From Bacillota bacterium (GTDB lineage: Bacteria > Bacillota > Sulfobacillia > Sulfobacillales > JAIMBI01), in assembly GCA_021846565.1 (NCBI GenBank), contig JAJZWS010000014.1:1-56211 (forward strand): DNA of 56,211 nucleotides, read 5' to 3'. Of the stretch, positions 52,459-56,211 are shown in pieces. Below the pieces are notes generated by a model. The model was not told where the DNA came from, ran no database searches, and was given only the letters and a program-made list of their open reading frames with translations. A program made the translations under genes and the position numbers. Each line of letters opens with the position of its first letter. Within the stretch, counting starts at the first letter, position 1.

Positions 52459-52719
52459 ATGGCTGATGCGCAGGATCCGCAGGTGGACGCAGTGGACCGC
52501 GATTGGCTTCAGCTAATTATTGATAATGCCGGGATTCCGACCCACGTGCTGGCCGCCCAACTGGAACTCGACGACCACGACGTGGATCGCCGCATCGCCC
52601 GTCTTGAGGCCATCGGCATTATCAAGACGTATCGTGCGGTGGTGGATCCCTATCTCTATTCCCTGTATTTCATTGAGCACGGCCCGCTCGGGACCGACCT
52701 CGGCCGCCAGCACGCCTGA
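52459..52719 (+). CDS. Short AsnC/Lrp-type HTH protein
   Basis: An 86-residue protein with a winged helix-turn-helix like that at the start of Lrp/AsnC regulators: LQLIIDNAGIPTHVLAAQLE, then RRIARLEAIGIIKTYRAVVDP. The effector-binding RAM domain is absent, and the protein ends soon after the wing. AGGGTGACC precedes the ATG. It lies 89 bases upstream of the FAD oxidase gene and could regulate it. It is either a natural stand-alone HTH or a truncated Lrp. Confidence 0.6.
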   Translation: MADAQDPQVDAVDRDWLQLIIDNAGIPTHVLAAQLELDDHDVDRRIARLEAIGIIKTYRAVVDPYLYSLYFIEHGPLGTDLGRQHA

Positions 52720-52807
52720 CACGCACCCCGTCACCATGCTCGTCAGGTCGACGGGGGTACACTACAGAGCAGGTGGGGTCACGACAAGCACAACGGGGAG
52801 GACAGGT

Positions 52808-54046
52808 GTGTCGGTATACTGGCAGGCCGGAATCCGGTGGACACCCCCCCGTCCGGACGCGCTGCCGGCCACGTTTGACGTGGCCGTCTTGGGCGCCGGC
52901 CTGACCGGCCTGGCGGCCGCGTTGGCCATGGGCAACCAGGGCCTCTCCGTGCTGGTGGTGGATCGCGGACGCGTGGGCGACGGAGCCAGTGGGCGCAACG
53001 GCGGCCAGGTGCTGACCGGACTCAACCCCTCGTACCGAGAACTGCGCCGCACCGGGGGCGCCTCGGCCCGCAGCTGGTGGGCTGAGGGCGCCGCCGCCGT
53101 CGCCGATGTGGCCGCGCTGGTGGATCGCCACCATATCGCATGCGACTGGCACCCCGGCGGGCATCTCGCGGTGGCCGCGAGCCCGCGCCGGTGGCGCCGC
53201 CTGTTGGCCGATGCCGCCCTGTTGCAGGCCGATGGCTTTCCTCTCGACGTACTGGACGCCGGCGCGGTAGCGGATCGGCTCGGCTGGCCCGGATATGTCG
53301 GCGCGCTATTTGACCCGGCCTCCGCTACCGTCAATCCCTACCGATTGACCGTGGGCGTAGCTCAAGCGGCCCTGGACGCGGGTGCGGTGATTGTCGAAGA
53401 GACGGCCTCCCGGATTGAGGCGGCCCGGTCTGGAACGTTCTTGGTCCGGGCGGGCGACGCCGCCGTCACCGTGGGCCGGGTGCTCGTGGCCACCAATGCC
53501 TTCCTGCCACGGTCTGTGCCCGGGTTCGCCGGCCACGTGCGCCGTGTGGACAGCCCAATGCTGGCAACTGCTCCCCTTCCGGGGGCCTTCGTGCCCCGCC
53601 TGCTGGCGGGGCGGCCAGCGGTGTTTGAGGAGTCGCGGCGAACGGCCCACTTCCAACTGACGCCGGACGGCCGCCTGGTATTCGGGAGCCGCCTGCCGGC
53701 CGGCACCCCCTCCTCGCCGGCCACCCTCGGCGCCGTGCTGCGACGACTGCTCCCCGGCCTGGAGGGAATCCCCGTGGACCATTTCTGGCACGGGCCCCTG
53801 GCCATTACCGCCACGGGACTGCCCATCCTGGGCGAAACGCCGCGCGGCGTGCGCTGGGTGGGGGGCTACAGCGGGCACGGGGTGGCGCTGGCCGTCCGTC
53901 TGGGCACGGCAGCGGGCCGTTGGATGTCCAACGACCGCCGCCCGGCGTGGCCGGAACCATTCCCGGTCGGTCAGCCTACTCCGCCGGCGACCGAGGGGCG
54001 CCGATGTCGTCCGCCGGCCCCCCAAACCGGTGAAACCACGCTGTGA
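52808..54046 (+). CDS. FAD-dependent amine/amino-acid oxidase (DAO family, PuuB-like)
   Basis: A 412-residue flavoprotein of the D-amino-acid-oxidase fold. The dinucleotide motif VAVLGAGLTGLAAA lies at 25-38. GASGRNGGQVLTG, typical of gamma-glutamylputrescine oxidase (PuuB) relatives, follows. LFDPASATVNPYRLTVGVAQ, VLVATNAFLP and the C-terminal GGYSGHGVALAVRLG are family motifs. It oxidises an amine or amino acid with O2 or an acceptor; the substrate is inferred only at family level. The GTG start has GGGGAGGACAGGT upstream. Its end overlaps the convergent S9 pseudogene by about 70 bases. Confidence 0.88.
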   Translation: MSVYWQAGIRWTPPRPDALPATFDVAVLGAGLTGLAAALAMGNQGLSVLVVDRGRVGDGASGRNGGQVLTGLNPSYRELRRTGGASARSWWAEGAAAVADVAALVDRHHIACDWHPGGHLAVAASPRRWRRLLADAALLQADGFPLDVLDAGAVADRLGWPGYVGALFDPASATVNPYRLTVGVAQAALDAGAVIVEETASRIEAARSGTFLVRAGDAAVTVGRVLVATNAFLPRSVPGFAGHVRRVDSPMLATAPLPGAFVPRLLAGRPAVFEESRRTAHFQLTPDGRLVFGSRLPAGTPSSPATLGAVLRRLLPGLEGIPVDHFWHGPLAITATGLPILGETPRGVRWVGGYSGHGVALAVRLGTAAGRWMSNDRRPAWPEPFPVGQPTPPATEGRRCRPPAPQTGETTL

Positions 54047-56138
54047 TGCGGGCCATGCGGTCGCGCACCCGGGACGGACGGGACTGCCAGGCGTGATGCT
54101 CAGCGGGGTAAACCAGCAGCTCCGCCGCCACGCCCCGCCGGATGGCCGTGGCGTACAGCGCCTCGGCGTGCGCCACCGGACAGCGCCAGTCCTGCTCCCC
54201 CGCCGTGATGAGTAGCGGGGTCGTTAACCCGTCGGCCGCCGACAGCGGCGAGGAACGGCGGTAGCCCTCGAGATTTTGCCACGGCATGCCCCACCCGTCC
54301 TGCCAGTGCCGGTCGGTGTCTCCGTGGCCAAACATGCTGGTGTAGTCCCGCATGCCGTGTTCGCTGGCGGCCGCGGCGAACCGTGCCGAGTGGCCCACGG
54401 CCCAGTTGCTCATCACGCCGCCGTACGGAAAGCCCCTAAATGAACAGCCGCGCCGGATCGGCGATGCCCTGGGCCACCAGGTGGTCGACCCCAGCCATCA
54501 GGTCGGCGCGTTCCCGCGGGCCCCAGTCGCCGCGAATGACCCCCTGCCATTCCGCGCCGTAGGCGATGGACCCCCGGTAGGTGACCAAGAGGATGGCATA
54601 CCCCAACCCGGCCCGGTACTGGTGGTCGAACCGGAAGGTCAGGACATCGGCCGCCTCGGGCCCGCGATGGGGCACCGCGATAAGAGGCAGGGCGCCGGTG
54701 GCACCCTGCGGCGTGACGAGCACGCCCTCCACTTCATCATAGTCGGGATTGGCACAATGCACCCAGCGATGATGGGGCACCTCCCGGTCCCGGAATGCCT
54801 CCCGGTTGAACGCCGTGAGGGCGGTCAACGTTCCCCCCACGTCCCCATCCACCCGGTACAGCTCCCCCGCGGTGTCGGGCCGGTTCAGAACCACCACGGT
54901 GGTGCCGCCGCGGTGGGCCAGCGCCTCCACGCTTCCCACGCGGTCGCGCGGAGCGACCGACTGAAAGCCGCCGGCGACCGCGTCCACCCGCACCAGGCAG
55001 GCGGGCCCATGATCCGCCATGAGAACCAGCAGGTGGCCGTCGCCCACCCAATGCGGCTCCGATTGCATCAGACCCGGGTGCGCCTTCCGTCAGCACCTGC
55101 CGAAGCGTCTTCCGGTCGGATCGGGGCCCCATCCTTCCGTTGGCTACCGGATCCCGCCCGGGAGCCAGGGGCGGCACCCCATCGACCGCCGTGAAGCCGA
55201 CGCCCAGTTGCGCAAGGTTCGCCACCGGGGTGGCATCCGCCGTCGCCACGCATTAAATGCGACGGTGTGTAGCCGGTGTTTGGGTCGAGGGGGCTGACCA
55301 GCGCCGCCCAGCGGCCGTCTGGCGAAAAGGACGCCGAGGCGGCCGACACGTCGCCGGCCGTCACACGGCGTGCCGTGCCGCCCTCGACCGCCAGCATCCA
55401 AAGATCCACACAATGGTTCAGGTCGGCGTGGCCCGTTCGGTTGGAGCGAAACAGCACCCAGCGTCCGTCGGGCGCCCAGCGCGGGTCCTGCTCCGACGCC
55501 GCCCCATCGGTGAGCTGCAGAACCGCTCCGTGGTCACGTCGATACGAAACAGGTGTATCGGCACGTCATCGAGATACCCGTCGCCGTCCCGTTTGCTGTT
55601 GGGCCGAGTGATCACCCAGGGACCCGGGTGGCGCGGCTTTCGAAGGGAGTTGAGATACGCCACCTGGGCGGGAGACGGACAGCGCGCCGCGAGCGCCAGA
55701 AAGCGTCCGTCGGGCGACCAGGCAAAACCCTCCACCCCTTCGGGTTGATTCGTGAGGGGCTCGGGCTCTCCCCCACCTACTAGATCAAACACCCACACCT
55801 GGGGTTTGGGCGGGCCGGCCCCGGGCCCCGCCGCCTCGGCCGGCGGACTCGGCCATGCGGCCACCCGCGCGCGGCGCGATGAACGCCAGCCGCCGGCCAT
55901 CGGGTGACCACTGGGGGCTTTTTACACCCTCCGCCCCTTGCGTGAGCCGGTGCGGCAGCGACGAGCCATCGGTCGGCACCACGTACAGGGCGGCCACCCG
56001 GTCGTCCTCCTGATCTCGAAACGCATCCACCACGACCGCCACGCGCGTGCCATCCGGCGACACCGCCGGCTCACTGAGGGTGCGCACCTGCGCAAACTCA
56101 CTAAGGGCCCACCGCCGGGCCGTCCCTATCTCCTCCAC
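53976..56138 (-). pseudogene. S9-family (acylaminoacyl/prolyl oligopeptidase-like) peptidase, frameshifted
   Basis: Order of pieces from the GTG at 56138 (AAAGGGGGG upstream): propeller repeats SPDGTRVAVVV and SPDGRRLAFIAP in one frame, then WVFDLVGGGEPEPLTNQPEG and SPDGRFLALAA in a second, then LFRSNRTGHADLN and SPDGRWAALVSP in a third. Later WVGDGHLLVLMADHG through YAILLVTYRGSIAYGAEW runs to a stop, and VMSNWAVGHS begins the last part. The nucleophile elbow, normally GxSYGG, can be read only as GFPYGG after a frameshift. The Asp (ITAGEQDWRCPV) and His (PAEHHAW) regions remain. At least four frameshifts; not functional as sequenced. Confidence 0.85.
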
Positions 56139-56211
56139 GTTGTCCCCCCTTTCCTCGGGTCCTTCGCCGTCGGAGGTGCGATTCCTCTGGAACGAAGGCC
56201 CGCGCGGATGA

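Noticed and set aside
1-56211. CRISPR array, prophage or defence island
   Set aside because: No regularly spaced repeats, no phage structural genes and no recognised defence proteins; the only mobile trace is the IS110 remnant.

Overview
The window reads as chromosomal DNA of a high-GC, endospore-forming member of the Firmicutes (Bacillota). The evidence is a SpoVK-type AAA+ ATPase, a LysM-SleB spore cortex hydrolase, a PdaB-like polysaccharide deacetylase, and Firmicutes-style gene orders (mutS-mutL-miaA near spoVK/ynbB/lexA; cinA-recA-recX-ymdB). GTG and TTG starts are frequent, Shine-Dalgarno sequences are strong, and short stop/start overlaps are common. I saw no rRNA, tRNA, CRISPR array or prophage.

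Layout. 0-10.7 kb: a partial nucleotidyltransferase, a MetE-like methyltransferase, two MFS transporters, a Fur-family regulator, a YajQ protein, a CDF metal transporter, and two separate ECF sigma-factor modules, each followed by a single-pass membrane protein. 10.7-14.2 kb: a fatty-acid operon (acyl-CoA dehydrogenase, SCP2 protein, thiolase) and a decayed glutamate dehydrogenase. 14.2-26.3 kb: CPBP protease, lexA, ynbB-like gene, small GTPase, spoVK, sleB, miaA, mutL, mutS and a Ppx/GppA-like gene. The last four coding sequences are tightly overlapping.

26.3-30.4 kb: a compact plus-strand operon. It holds a 20-residue leader peptide, a nitrilase-fold protein lacking the whole Glu-Lys-Cys triad, an intact nitrilase-family enzyme, a DedA membrane protein and an S41-type peptidase-like protein. 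This is the most unusual gene set in the window. 30.4-34.0 kb: a GH18-type exported glycosidase, a lipoprotein, a secreted protein, then a gene-poor, locally AT-richer stretch with an IS110 transposase remnant.

34.0-41.0 kb: membrane dipeptidase, ymdB, an unknown 180-residue protein, recX, recA, a DEAD-box RNA helicase and cinA. 41.0-43.0 kb: an ftsH-like gene broken by several frameshifts. 43.0-52.4 kb: MFS transporter, PdaB-like deacetylase, DapB-like reductase, D-Ala-D-Ala carboxypeptidase, WrbA, RodZ-like protein, asnS, a second acyl-CoA dehydrogenase and a stand-alone LON substrate-binding-domain protein. 52.4-56.2 kb: a small AsnC-type HTH protein, a PuuB-like FAD oxidase, and an S9 peptidase gene broken in several frames with its nucleophilic serine apparently lost.

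Four protein-coding loci (gdh, ftsH-like, S9 peptidase, IS110) are clearly broken while their neighbours are intact. That is either real gene decay or clustered assembly indels; reads would decide. All functional calls are from reading motifs and gene order, without database searches.
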